Source of the DNA: Ornithinibacillus xuwenensis
GTDB taxonomy: Bacteria; Bacillota; Bacilli; Bacillales; Amphibacillaceae
DNA length: 64,000 nucleotides
Direction of reading: 5' to 3'
Assembly (NCBI RefSeq): GCF_039614845.1
Contig: NZ_JBDIML010000001.1
Coordinates: 496,001-560,000 of the forward strand
Shown here: positions 33,092 through 41,015 of the stretch, piece by piece
How the letters are laid out: each line of letters begins with the position of its first letter
How positions within the stretch are numbered: position 1 is the stretch's first letter
The notes under the pieces: generated by a model
Databases searched by the model: none
Told to the model about the DNA's origin: nothing
Seen by the model: the letters and a program-made list of their open reading frames with translations, nothing else
Translations under genes and position numbers: made by a program

Positions 33092-33307
33092 GTGAATCAA
33101 AATACTGATTTTTTTGTCATAAAAGCCCTCGAGGATGGTGTTCATGTAATTGGTCTTACAAGAGGATCCGATACCAAATTTCATCACTCGGAGAAGCTAG
33201 ATAAGGATGAAATTATGATCGCTCAATTCACTGAGCACACTTCAGCTGTTAAGGTAAGAGGTAAAGCCCTTATCCAAACAAGTCATGGTGAAGTAAGCAA
33301 TAACTAA
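33092..33307 (+). CDS. mtrB: tryptophan RNA-binding attenuation protein TRAP
   Basis: TRAP forms an 11-subunit ring that, with tryptophan bound, wraps leader RNA with GAG/UAG repeats and lowers trp gene expression. The 71-residue protein matches B. subtilis TRAP closely over its core (VIGLTRG, KFHHSEKLDK, QFTEHTSAVKVRGKALIQT). The RNA-binding KKR residues are kept as Lys35, Lys54 and Arg56 (Lys37, Lys56 and Arg58 in B. subtilis). The start is GTG at 33092 after AAGGAGAG. In B. subtilis mtrA (GTP cyclohydrolase I) precedes mtrB; here hbs does. Confidence 0.95.
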   Translation: MNQNTDFFVIKALEDGVHVIGLTRGSDTKFHHSEKLDKDEIMIAQFTEHTSAVKVRGKALIQTSHGEVSNN

Positions 33308-33412
33308 AAGGTAATAACGTATCGCTTTAAGACACCGTTCATATTTTTCATTATCCTACGAATATAATTATGTTATAATAACATAGGCAACAATAAGGTA
33401 AAAGGGGCTAAG

Positions 33413-34156
33413 GTGATTAATTTGCAAACAATGGAGAAAGAACTACAACAACTAAAAGTATTGATAGAAGATCGTATACATCATACTTTCCTATTAGAGC
33501 ATATCCAAAAGCCTGCTATTAATGAATACAAGCTTTTCTTTCTTAACAATATTCTAAATAAAACTTCACTCGCCCCTAATATTAAAGAACAATATATTAT
33601 TTCTACTATGTTGGTTCAAATTGCATTGGATATTCATCAGAAGATACCTGATTATGGCGTAGAGGAAAACATTGCAATTGAAACAGATAGCCAATTGTCT
33701 ATACTTGCTGGTGATTATTATAGTGGACTTTATTATTTACTCTTATCAGAAATCGAAGAACATCAGTTTATAACCGTGCTTGCAACCGCAATCAAAGATA
33801 TCAACGAATTAAAAATGCGACTCTACTACTTGGAAGATGAATCGATAGAAGTGTATTTCAAGCTTATAAAACAAATCGATTCTATACTCATAAAGTACGT
33901 TGCGGAATTTTTCCAAATGACAAATGAAGTTCCTGTGATTGAAGAATTATTATTAGCCAGTTACTTGATTGAACAAGAAACGCTAACCATAGCTGAGGAC
34001 ATTACGATGCTCCAAGAGATACAAATAAATAAAACAAAAGGTGTTATAGATGAACTTCCAGAAGGTTTTGCACTGTTTAAACAGGAAACAGCCCAATTAC
34101 TTGAATCGCTTATCTATAAAATACCTCTTGGGAGAAGGAATAGCAATGCCAGATAA
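33413..34156 (+). CDS. hepS: heptaprenyl diphosphate synthase component I HepS
   Basis: HepS is the small, non-catalytic subunit of heptaprenyl diphosphate synthase, which makes the menaquinone-7 side chain with HepT. The 247-residue alpha-helical protein matches HEPPP synthase subunit 1 in length and lacks DDxxD motifs, as expected. The start is uncertain: GTG at 33413 (AGGGGC upstream) or TTG at 33422 (AAGGTGA upstream). menH begins inside its last codons, and hepT follows, giving the hepS-menH-hepT operon. Confidence 0.92.
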   Translation: MINLQTMEKELQQLKVLIEDRIHHTFLLEHIQKPAINEYKLFFLNNILNKTSLAPNIKEQYIISTMLVQIALDIHQKIPDYGVEENIAIETDSQLSILAGDYYSGLYYLLLSEIEEHQFITVLATAIKDINELKMRLYYLEDESIEVYFKLIKQIDSILIKYVAEFFQMTNEVPVIEELLLASYLIEQETLTIAEDITMLQEIQINKTKGVIDELPEGFALFKQETAQLLESLIYKIPLGRRNSNAR

Positions 34157-34850
34157 AACAAAAGAAGAACGTGTACACAACGTTTTTGAAAAAATTTATG
34201 ATAATTATGATTCCATGAATTCTATTATCTCATTTCAAAGGCATAAAGCATGGAGAAAAGATGTTATGAAGCAAATGAATGTTACTAATGGGGCAACTGC
34301 ACTTGATGTCTGCTGTGGTACAGGGGACTGGGCTATTGCACTAGCAGAAGCCACAGGTCCAACTGGAAAAGTTGTTGGTCTTGACTTTAGTAAGAATATG
34401 CTTTCCGTAGCTATTGAAAAAAATAAAGCTTTGAAATATAAGCATCTGGAATTTACCCATGGAAATGCAATGGAGTTACCATATGAAGATAATACATTTG
34501 ATTTTGTCACAATAGGATTTGGACTAAGAAATGTTCCAGATTATAGGACTGTATTACAAGAAATGCAACGAGTTGTAAAGCCTGGTGGTAAAGTAGTGTG
34601 TCTTGAGACTTCACAACCAACCTTGTTTGGGTTTAAGCAATTATACTTTTTTTACTTTCGATATATCATGCCATTATTTGGTAGAATCTTTGCGAAAAGC
34701 TATAAAGAATACTCATGGCTTAATGAATCGACTCGTAACTTTCCAGATAAAAATACCTTAAAACAAATGTTCTTGGATGCTGGTTTTTCAAATGTAAAGG
34801 TTAAGAGTTATACTGGCGGCGTTGCTGCTATGCATATGGGTATTAAATAA
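34146..34850 (+). CDS. menH: demethylmenaquinone methyltransferase MenH (UbiE/MenG)
   Basis: This enzyme methylates demethylmenaquinone with S-adenosylmethionine, the last step of menaquinone synthesis. The 234-residue protein has the class I methyltransferase motif ALDVCCGTGDWAIALAEA, and the UbiE signature region FVTIGFGLRNVPDY. I chose the ATG at 34146 because GGGAGAAGGA is just upstream and the protein then begins like its homologues (MPDKTKEERVHNVFEKI). It overlaps the hepS end by 11 bases, so translation is probably coupled. hepT follows about 35 bases later. Confidence 0.95.
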   Translation: MPDKTKEERVHNVFEKIYDNYDSMNSIISFQRHKAWRKDVMKQMNVTNGATALDVCCGTGDWAIALAEATGPTGKVVGLDFSKNMLSVAIEKNKALKYKHLEFTHGNAMELPYEDNTFDFVTIGFGLRNVPDYRTVLQEMQRVVKPGGKVVCLETSQPTLFGFKQLYFFYFRYIMPLFGRIFAKSYKEYSWLNESTRNFPDKNTLKQMFLDAGFSNVKVKSYTGGVAAMHMGIK

Positions 34851-34885
34851 CAAATTTTAGTTTTACAAAACAAAAGGTGAATTAC

Positions 34886-35857
34886 ATGAAACTACCTAAG
34901 ACTTATAATTATTTAAAAAAGGATCTTGACCTGATTGAATCATCATTAATGGAAGCTATTCAAGCGGACCATCCGGTATTAAGAGAGGCATCCACACAAC
35001 TGTTAAAGGCAGGGGGGAAGCGTATTCGTCCTGTCTTTGTTTTGTTATCCAGTCAATTTGGTAAGGTTGATATAGAACAAGTGAAAAACGTTGCTGTATC
35101 ATTAGAATTAATTCATATGGCCACTTTAGTTCATGATGATGTAATCGATGATGCTGCGCTTCGGCGTGGAAAGCCAACGATAAAGAAGCAGTATGGAAAT
35201 CGGGTAGCAATGTATACTGGCGATTATATTCTAGCTCGAGCACTAGAATGTATTACAGAAATTCATAATCCGCTTCTTCATAAAGCTTTATCAGAAACTT
35301 TAGTAGAAGTTAGCTTAGGTGAAATTGAACAAATTAAAGAGAAATATAATTGGAATCAAAATATTCGTACCTACTTAAGAAGAATTAAGCGGAAAACCGC
35401 TCTTTTAATTGCGACTAGCTGCAAGCTTGGGGCAATTACATCAGGCCTATCAGAGAAAGAAGTTAATAAATTATTTCAATATGGTTATTATATTGGTATG
35501 AGTTATCAGATTATCGATGATATTCTTGACTTTACCTCCTCCTCAGCGGAGCTAGGTAAACCTGCGGGGAATGATTTGTACCAAGGAAATGTTACATTAC
35601 CAGTATTAATAGCGATGCAAGATTCTTCGTTTAGAGAACTTCTACTAAGTAAGTTTGAAGATCCTAATGAAGTATCGAAAGAGGATATGGAAATGTTAAT
35701 CACGTCATTAAACCATACAGACGCAATCGAACAATCCTATCAAATGAGTGAGCGATACCTAAAAAAGGCTTATGAAGCTCTTAATAATTTCCCAAATACA
35801 AAGGCAAAAATAACATTGGAACAAATAGCTAAATTTATTGGGAAACGAAGATCATAG
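34886..35857 (+). CDS. hepT: heptaprenyl diphosphate synthase component II HepT
   Basis: HepT is the catalytic trans-prenyltransferase subunit that builds the C35 chain from farnesyl and isopentenyl diphosphates. The 323-residue protein has both Asp-rich motifs, HDDVIDDAALRRGKPT (first) and QIIDDILDF (second). The N-terminal KAGGKRIRP region binds the diphosphate. I chose the ATG at 34886 because AAAGGTGA (34871-34878) is spaced 7 bases away; a GTG at 34877 overlaps it. It completes the menaquinone side-chain operon. Confidence 0.95.
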   Translation: MKLPKTYNYLKKDLDLIESSLMEAIQADHPVLREASTQLLKAGGKRIRPVFVLLSSQFGKVDIEQVKNVAVSLELIHMATLVHDDVIDDAALRRGKPTIKKQYGNRVAMYTGDYILARALECITEIHNPLLHKALSETLVEVSLGEIEQIKEKYNWNQNIRTYLRRIKRKTALLIATSCKLGAITSGLSEKEVNKLFQYGYYIGMSYQIIDDILDFTSSSAELGKPAGNDLYQGNVTLPVLIAMQDSSFRELLLSKFEDPNEVSKEDMEMLITSLNHTDAIEQSYQMSERYLKKAYEALNNFPNTKAKITLEQIAKFIGKRRS

Positions 35858-35934
35858 TTTATATTGTTATTTTCCCAAAAGTTTGATAGAATTTAAACGG
35901 TTACATTTAAGATATACATAAAAGAGGTGTAAAC

Positions 35935-36381
35935 GTGGAGAAAACATTTTTAATGGTCAAACCAGATGGGGTACAACGAAATTTAGTAGGAGAAATCGTA
36001 AACCACTTTGAAAGAAAAGGGTTTAAATTAGTAGGTGCAAAACTAATGCAGATTTCTGAAGAATTGGCTAGTGAACACTATGGTGAACACAAAGAAAGAC
36101 CTTTCTTTGGAGAATTAGTTGATTTCATTACTTCTGGACCAGTTTTTGCAATGGTTTGGGAAGGTGAAAATGTCATTAAGATAGCTCGTGAAATGATGGG
36201 TAAAACAAATCCTTTAGAAGCTGCACCAGGAACTATAAGAGGCGATTTTGGTGTAACAGTAGGTAAAAACGTTATCCATGGCTCAGATTCACCAGCTAGC
36301 GCTGAAAGAGAAATTAATTTATTCTTTGATCAAAAAGAATTAGTAGCGTATTCAAAACAAGATAGTAATTGGATTTATTAA
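35935..36381 (+). CDS. ndk: nucleoside diphosphate kinase
   Basis: Ndk balances nucleoside triphosphate pools by transferring phosphate through a histidine. The 148-residue protein has the signature with active-site His in NVIHGSDSPASAEREI (about residues 113-128) and the usual start METFLMVKPDG-like pattern (MEKTFLMVKPDGVQRN). The start is GTG at 35935 with AGAGGTG upstream. It lies between hepT and cheR, as in B. subtilis, and is followed by a terminator. Confidence 0.96.
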   Translation: MEKTFLMVKPDGVQRNLVGEIVNHFERKGFKLVGAKLMQISEELASEHYGEHKERPFFGELVDFITSGPVFAMVWEGENVIKIAREMMGKTNPLEAAPGTIRGDFGVTVGKNVIHGSDSPASAEREINLFFDQKELVAYSKQDSNWIY

Positions 36382-36386
36382 GAAAA

Positions 36387-36417
36387 AAATGCCTCCGTTT
36401 TATAATGGGGGCATTTT
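36387..36417 (+). terminator. terminator of ndk
   Basis: AAATGCCTCC (36387-36396) pairs with GGGGGCATTT (36407-36416), 10 bp with one G-U pair; the T tail is short. Confidence 0.75.
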
Positions 36418-36458
36418 ATTAGATAGTACGGAAGTCTTTGAAAATTAGTTGTATACAT

Positions 36459-36488
36459 GCATTCGTCCATTACTTGGCGAATGCCAAG
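36459..36488 (+). promoter_or_regulatory. two overlapping, mutually exclusive hairpins before cheR
   Basis: GCATTCG (36459-36465) can pair with CGAATGC (36478-36484), or CTTGGC (36473-36478) with GCCAAG (36483-36488) closed by a GAAT loop. The two share bases and cannot form together. The cheR binding site lies about 15 bases further. No known riboswitch is recognised. Confidence 0.3.
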
Positions 36489-36510
36489 TTAAGAGTAAAG
36501 AGGCGTAGAC

Positions 36511-37281
36511 ATGTCAGACGATTATGGTAAATTCACAGAAAAAGTATACTCCAAGTTGGGTATTGATTTAAAGCAATATAAAGAAGCGCAAATGAAGCGT
36601 AGACTTACATCTCTAAGGGATAAAAAAGGTTATCCTGATTTTATGTCTTATTTTAATGCCTTAAATGTAGATAATGAACTATTAAATGAGTTTGTTGATC
36701 GAATTACAATAAATGTATCAGAATTTTACAGAAATCCGAAACGTTGGGATGTATTAAAAGATACAATTATCCCACTAATTAAGAAGGATAAAAAGGATAT
36801 AACAGTGTGGAGTGCTGCATGTTCCACCGGAGAAGAGCCATATAGCATTTCCTTGTTATTAAAAGAATTCTATCCAGATCTTAATGCTAAAATTATTGCA
36901 ACGGATATTGATGATAGGGTTTTAGAGAAAGCAAATAAGGGTATCTACCTAGAACAAGCCCTTAAAGAGCTGCCAAAGGAATTAAAAGCAAAATACTTTA
37001 AACAAGTTGGTAGTCAATTTCAAGTCGACCCAACTCTAAAGCGAAAAATACAATTTAAAAAACATAATTTACTTGAGGATAAGTATCCACAAAATGTTGA
37101 TTTAATTATTTGTAGAAATGTATTGATATATTTTACAGATGATGCTAAAGACAAGATATATCATGATTTTGCAAATTCATTAAATACTAATGGGGTATTA
37201 TTTGTAGGTAGTACAGAGCAAATTTTTAGCCCTCACAAATACGGTTTCAAGCTTCTGGATACTTTTTTCTATCAAAAATAA
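36511..37281 (+). CDS. cheR: chemotaxis protein methyltransferase CheR
   Basis: CheR methylates glutamates of chemoreceptors with S-adenosylmethionine during adaptation. The 256-residue protein has the all-alpha N-terminal domain (about 1-75) and a class I methyltransferase domain with SACSTGEEPYSISLLL (motif I, about 107-122). The conserved IICRNVLIYF follows (about 198-207). AAAGAGG precedes the ATG. It sits between ndk and aroC exactly as in B. subtilis, and with the PilZ motor brake it suggests a motile organism. Confidence 0.95.
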   Translation: MSDDYGKFTEKVYSKLGIDLKQYKEAQMKRRLTSLRDKKGYPDFMSYFNALNVDNELLNEFVDRITINVSEFYRNPKRWDVLKDTIIPLIKKDKKDITVWSAACSTGEEPYSISLLLKEFYPDLNAKIIATDIDDRVLEKANKGIYLEQALKELPKELKAKYFKQVGSQFQVDPTLKRKIQFKKHNLLEDKYPQNVDLIICRNVLIYFTDDAKDKIYHDFANSLNTNGVLFVGSTEQIFSPHKYGFKLLDTFFYQK

Positions 37282-37288
37282 GTAAAGA

Positions 37289-37378
37289 GTGCTCTTATCA
37301 TAGTGAAGTGACACCAATTGTTGGACATCATCTAACAGCTTGGCATGTACAGTTCGTTGGATAGGAGCATTTTTTTTA
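37289..37378 (+). terminator. large branched terminator or structured RNA after cheR
   Basis: An 11-bp outer stem (GTGCTCTTATC 37289-37299 with GATAGGAGCAT 37360-37370, some G-U pairs) encloses about 60 bases and is followed by eight Ts. Inside, CCAA (37314-37317) with TTGG (37340-37343) and GTTGGA (37320-37325) with TCTAAC (37331-37336) form a nested hairpin. It is much larger than the other terminators in the window. Confidence 0.5.
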
Positions 37379-37398
37379 TTTCAGTATAGAAAATAGTC

Positions 37399-37404
37399 TA
37401 TAAT
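37399..37404 (+). promoter_or_regulatory. possible -10 of aroC promoter
   Basis: A perfect TATAAT lies 34 bases before the aroC start codon. TTATTT, 17 bases upstream of it, is a poor -35, and no TG extension is present. Confidence 0.3.
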
Positions 37405-37438
37405 AGCAAATAAGGAAGTACTTAGTAGGAGGTAAAAC

Positions 37439-38605
37439 ATGCGTTATTTAACATCGGGTGAATCTCATGGAAAACAATTAACGACTATTATTGAAGGTAT
37501 ACCTGCCCAAATGCCATTATTGAGAGAAGATATTAATGCTTCTTTGCTACGAAGGCAAAAAGGATATGGGCGTGGGAAAAGGATGCAAATCGAAAAGGAT
37601 TTGGTGGAAATTACAAGTGGAGTACGTCATGGGTATACTCTTGGCTCACCGATTACATTAGTTATACATAATGATGACTATAAACACTGGACTGATATTA
37701 TGGGGGAAGATCCCTTGGTAGAGGATTCGGATATTAGAAGAGTTGTTACAAGACCGAGACCTGGACATGCTGATTTAAATGGTGCACTGAAATATGGCCA
37801 TCGTGACATGCGTAATGTGCTAGAAAGATCATCAGCTCGTGAAACGGCTGCTAGAGTTGCAGCGGGGGCAATAGCAAAAACCTTATTACGTGAGTTAGGC
37901 ATTGAAGTCTGTGGGTATGTCAAAGAAATAGGTGGCGTACAAGCTCGAGAAATAACAGAGCTTTCGATGAATGAGCGACAAGGAATTGCGGAGCGTTCTC
38001 CTGTTCGAACTTTAGATGAACTTGCAGCGCAACAGATGATGGAAGCAATTGATAATGCAAAAAAAAATGGAGACTCCTTAGGAGGAGTTACAGAAGTCTA
38101 TGTTGAGGGGATGCCTGCTGGAATTGGTTCTTATGTTCAATATGACCGGAAGTTAGATAGTCGTATTGCTGGAGCTGTGGTCAGTATTAACGCTTATAAA
38201 GGTGTAGAATTCGGAATTGGTTTTGAGGCAGCTAGAAAACAAGGTAGTGATGTTCAGGATGAAATTGCCTGGGATCAAAGCCGTGGATACTATCGAAAAA
38301 CGAATCGATTAGGTGGCTTCGAAGGTGGCATGACAACAGGGATGCCAATTGTCGTAAAGGGTGTCATGAAGCCAATACCAACCTTGATGAAGCCGCTAAA
38401 GAGTGTTGATATAAAGACAAAGGAGACGTTTCATGCTAGTGTAGAACGATCAGATGCCTGTGCTGTTCCTGCAGCTGCTGTAGTAATGGAGCATGTAGTT
38501 GCATTTGAGCTAGCAAAAGCAATACTGGAGCAGTTTCCAAGTGATCAGTTTTCAACATTACAAACTGCTATTACGCAATACCGTGATGAAATAAGGAGCT
38601 TCTAA
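37439..38605 (+). CDS. aroC: chorismate synthase
   Basis: This enzyme makes chorismate from 5-enolpyruvylshikimate 3-phosphate (aroF in B. subtilis naming). The 388-residue protein has the signatures GESHGK at the start, RPGHADLNGALKYGHRDMRN in parts (GHADLNG, YGHRD), and RSSARETAARVAAGA. AGGAGG precedes the ATG. The stop overlaps aroB (TAATG). The chorismate made here also feeds the menaquinone pathway encoded just upstream. Confidence 0.96.
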   Translation: MRYLTSGESHGKQLTTIIEGIPAQMPLLREDINASLLRRQKGYGRGKRMQIEKDLVEITSGVRHGYTLGSPITLVIHNDDYKHWTDIMGEDPLVEDSDIRRVVTRPRPGHADLNGALKYGHRDMRNVLERSSARETAARVAAGAIAKTLLRELGIEVCGYVKEIGGVQAREITELSMNERQGIAERSPVRTLDELAAQQMMEAIDNAKKNGDSLGGVTEVYVEGMPAGIGSYVQYDRKLDSRIAGAVVSINAYKGVEFGIGFEAARKQGSDVQDEIAWDQSRGYYRKTNRLGGFEGGMTTGMPIVVKGVMKPIPTLMKPLKSVDIKTKETFHASVERSDACAVPAAAVVMEHVVAFELAKAILEQFPSDQFSTLQTAITQYRDEIRSF

Positions 38606-39687
38606 TGAAAATTGTTAATGTTGATTCCAACATAAAACCATATCGTATTCTTTTAGGAAACGGCATTCGATATGATATAAGCGATTATCTACAGCCTCAA
38701 TATTCTTCCATTCTACTTATATCGGATACAAATGTAGCAGACTTATATGCAGACGATATTATGCAGGGATTACAAGGATACGATAGCGTATATTTAGAAG
38801 TAGTTCATGCGGGTGAACAATCGAAGAGCGTTGATATCTATTATGAGCTTCTCACAAAGGCAATTGAATTAGGTTTAGATAGACATTCTTTAATTATTGC
38901 ATTGGGTGGCGGTGTCATAGGTGATTTAGCAGGATTTGTGGCAGCGACATATATGCGAGGAATCGATTATATACAAGTTCCAACGACCATACTTGCACAT
39001 GATAGTAGTGTCGGTGGTAAAGTTGCGATTAACCATGAACAAGGAAAAAATCTAATTGGTAGTTTTTACCCACCTAGTTTAGTATTATTTGATACAGCAA
39101 CATTGGCTACCTTGCCTACAAAAGAAATTCGTTCTGGATATGCTGAATTAATCAAAGAGGCCTTGATTGCTGATGAAGAGTGGTTTGAAAAGCTTCTATC
39201 AGAACCATTAGCTCGATTAAATCGAGATAGTTTAACGGAATATCTTAAAAAAGGTATCGAGATAAAAGCAAGGATTATCGAAAAAGATGAAAAAGAATTA
39301 GGAATTAGAAAGCATTTAAATCTTGGTCATACGTTAGGTCATGCTTTAGAAACGAAACTCGGATATGGTGTCATGACACACGGAGAAGCAGTTGCTGTTG
39401 GCTTGTTGTTTGCCATGCATGTTAGCGAGGCGGAATTCAAGATTAACCTACCGAAAGAAAAGCTTTCAAGATGGTTAGAAGAAAACAATTATTCTTTCAA
39501 TCTCTCCATCGAGATGATTGACGAATTAATAGACCTAATGAAACGTGATAAAAAAGTAATTAAACAAGATATTCAGATGATATTATTGCAAAATCTGGGA
39601 GAACCTGTTATTCATTCTATGGACGTAACGAAAATGAAAGATTATTTGGCTACTTTCATCGCACAGATATCTAAAAGTAGGAAGTGA
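38605..39687 (+). CDS. aroB: 3-dehydroquinate synthase
   Basis: AroB converts DAHP to 3-dehydroquinate in the shikimate pathway, using NAD+ and a divalent metal. The 360-residue protein has GGGVIGDLAGFVAATYMRG (NAD-binding region), the substrate loop VPTTILAHDSSVGGK, and metal-binding His residues in LNLGHTLGHALE. It overlaps aroC by one base. aroH, which follows in B. subtilis, is absent; aroA comes next. Confidence 0.96.
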   Translation: MKIVNVDSNIKPYRILLGNGIRYDISDYLQPQYSSILLISDTNVADLYADDIMQGLQGYDSVYLEVVHAGEQSKSVDIYYELLTKAIELGLDRHSLIIALGGGVIGDLAGFVAATYMRGIDYIQVPTTILAHDSSVGGKVAINHEQGKNLIGSFYPPSLVLFDTATLATLPTKEIRSGYAELIKEALIADEEWFEKLLSEPLARLNRDSLTEYLKKGIEIKARIIEKDEKELGIRKHLNLGHTLGHALETKLGYGVMTHGEAVAVGLLFAMHVSEAEFKINLPKEKLSRWLEENNYSFNLSIEMIDELIDLMKRDKKVIKQDIQMILLQNLGEPVIHSMDVTKMKDYLATFIAQISKSRK

Positions 39688-39696
39688 AGCAATCAA

Positions 39697-40992
39697 ATGA
39701 AAACTTTAAAGAGGCGAGGGACTATCTATATGAAAGGGGAACTAGAGGTTCCTGGCGATAAATCTATTTCACATCGAGCTGTTATTCTTGGATCAATTGC
39801 AAATGGAATAACAAAAGTGGAAAATTTTCTAGATAGTGAAGATTGCATGCGTACAGTCGAAGCATTTCGCTCTATGGGGGTTTCTATTACTACTAAAGGA
39901 ACCTTCTTAGAGATTGAAGGAAAAGGGTTATCTGGCTTACTTGAACCATTAGAGCCGTTATATTTTGGGAATTCAGGCACTACTGCGAGGCTGATGATTG
40001 GATTATTAGCAGGGCTTCCTTTTTCAACAGTTGTTTATGGTGATGTTTCATTGACGAATAGACCGATGGACCGGGTAATTACCCCAATTAATAAAATGGG
40101 GGCTACCGTTTTGGGGAGAAATGAATCAAGCTATCTTCCACTTGCCCTAAAAGGGGGAAATCTAGAGGGGATAACTTATGAATTGCCAGTAAAGAGTGCG
40201 CAGGTGAAATCGGGGATATTGTTAGCTGGTTTGCAAGCTAAAGGGACAACAAGAGTCATTGAGCAACAGCAGACGAGGGATCACACTGAAAGAATGCTAA
40301 AGGCATTTGGAGCAAATATCGAAGTTAGTGGTAACGGCATTCAAATTGATGCTAGTAAATCGCTATTAGGAACAGATGTTTACGTTCCAGGAGATATTTC
40401 ATCTGCTGCGTTTATGCTTTCAGCAGCTGCTATTATACCTGGTAGTAATGTTACCGTAAAGAAGGTTGGTATCAACAAAACACGCATTGGATTTCTAGAA
40501 GTATTGCAGAAAATGGGTGCTAATATTTCGATTAGCAATGAAAGAGTACTTAGTGGTGAAGATATTGGAGATGTGCAAATTACGTATAACCAGCTAACAG
40601 GCGTTGTTGTTGAAGGAGAGATTATCCCTAGGCTTATTGATGAAATACCTATAATTGCTTTACTTGCTACACAAGCTGAGGGGAATACCATTATCCGCAA
40701 TGCAGAAGAACTACGGGTAAAGGAAACCGATCGTATAGCGGCTGTTGTGAATGTGTTACGAACAATGGGTGCCAATATAGAGGCCACTGATGAAGGAATG
40801 ATAATTAAGGGTAAATCCTCTTTAAAAGGTGGTTCTGTTTCCGCATACCAAGATCACCGTATCGCAATGATGATTGTTATTGCTTCACTTATATCAGAAC
40901 AAGACGTGACCATTGATGATATTTCATCGATTTCAATTTCCTATCCGAGATTTCTAGATGATTTGGAATCGATTCTTAAGAACAATAGTTAA
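39697..40992 (+). CDS. aroA: 3-phosphoshikimate 1-carboxyvinyltransferase (EPSP synthase)
   Basis: This enzyme joins shikimate 3-phosphate and phosphoenolpyruvate (aroE in B. subtilis naming). The 431-residue protein has PGDKSISHRAVILGS (about 19-33), the signature GNSGTTARLMIGLLAG, and RVKETDRIAA near the C-terminus. The start at 39697 follows GGAAGTGAAG. It lies nine bases after aroB. In B. subtilis aroH, trpEDCFBA, hisC and tyrA lie between; all are missing here. Confidence 0.95.
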   Translation: MKTLKRRGTIYMKGELEVPGDKSISHRAVILGSIANGITKVENFLDSEDCMRTVEAFRSMGVSITTKGTFLEIEGKGLSGLLEPLEPLYFGNSGTTARLMIGLLAGLPFSTVVYGDVSLTNRPMDRVITPINKMGATVLGRNESSYLPLALKGGNLEGITYELPVKSAQVKSGILLAGLQAKGTTRVIEQQQTRDHTERMLKAFGANIEVSGNGIQIDASKSLLGTDVYVPGDISSAAFMLSAAAIIPGSNVTVKKVGINKTRIGFLEVLQKMGANISISNERVLSGEDIGDVQITYNQLTGVVVEGEIIPRLIDEIPIIALLATQAEGNTIIRNAEELRVKETDRIAAVVNVLRTMGANIEATDEGMIIKGKSSLKGGSVSAYQDHRIAMMIVIASLISEQDVTIDDISSISISYPRFLDDLESILKNNS

Positions 40993-41015
40993 CGAAGATA
41001 GAAAGGGTAATTAAT

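Noticed and set aside
40380..40787. A 135-codon minus-strand frame over aroA
   Set aside because: Antisense of a conserved enzyme; low-complexity translation.
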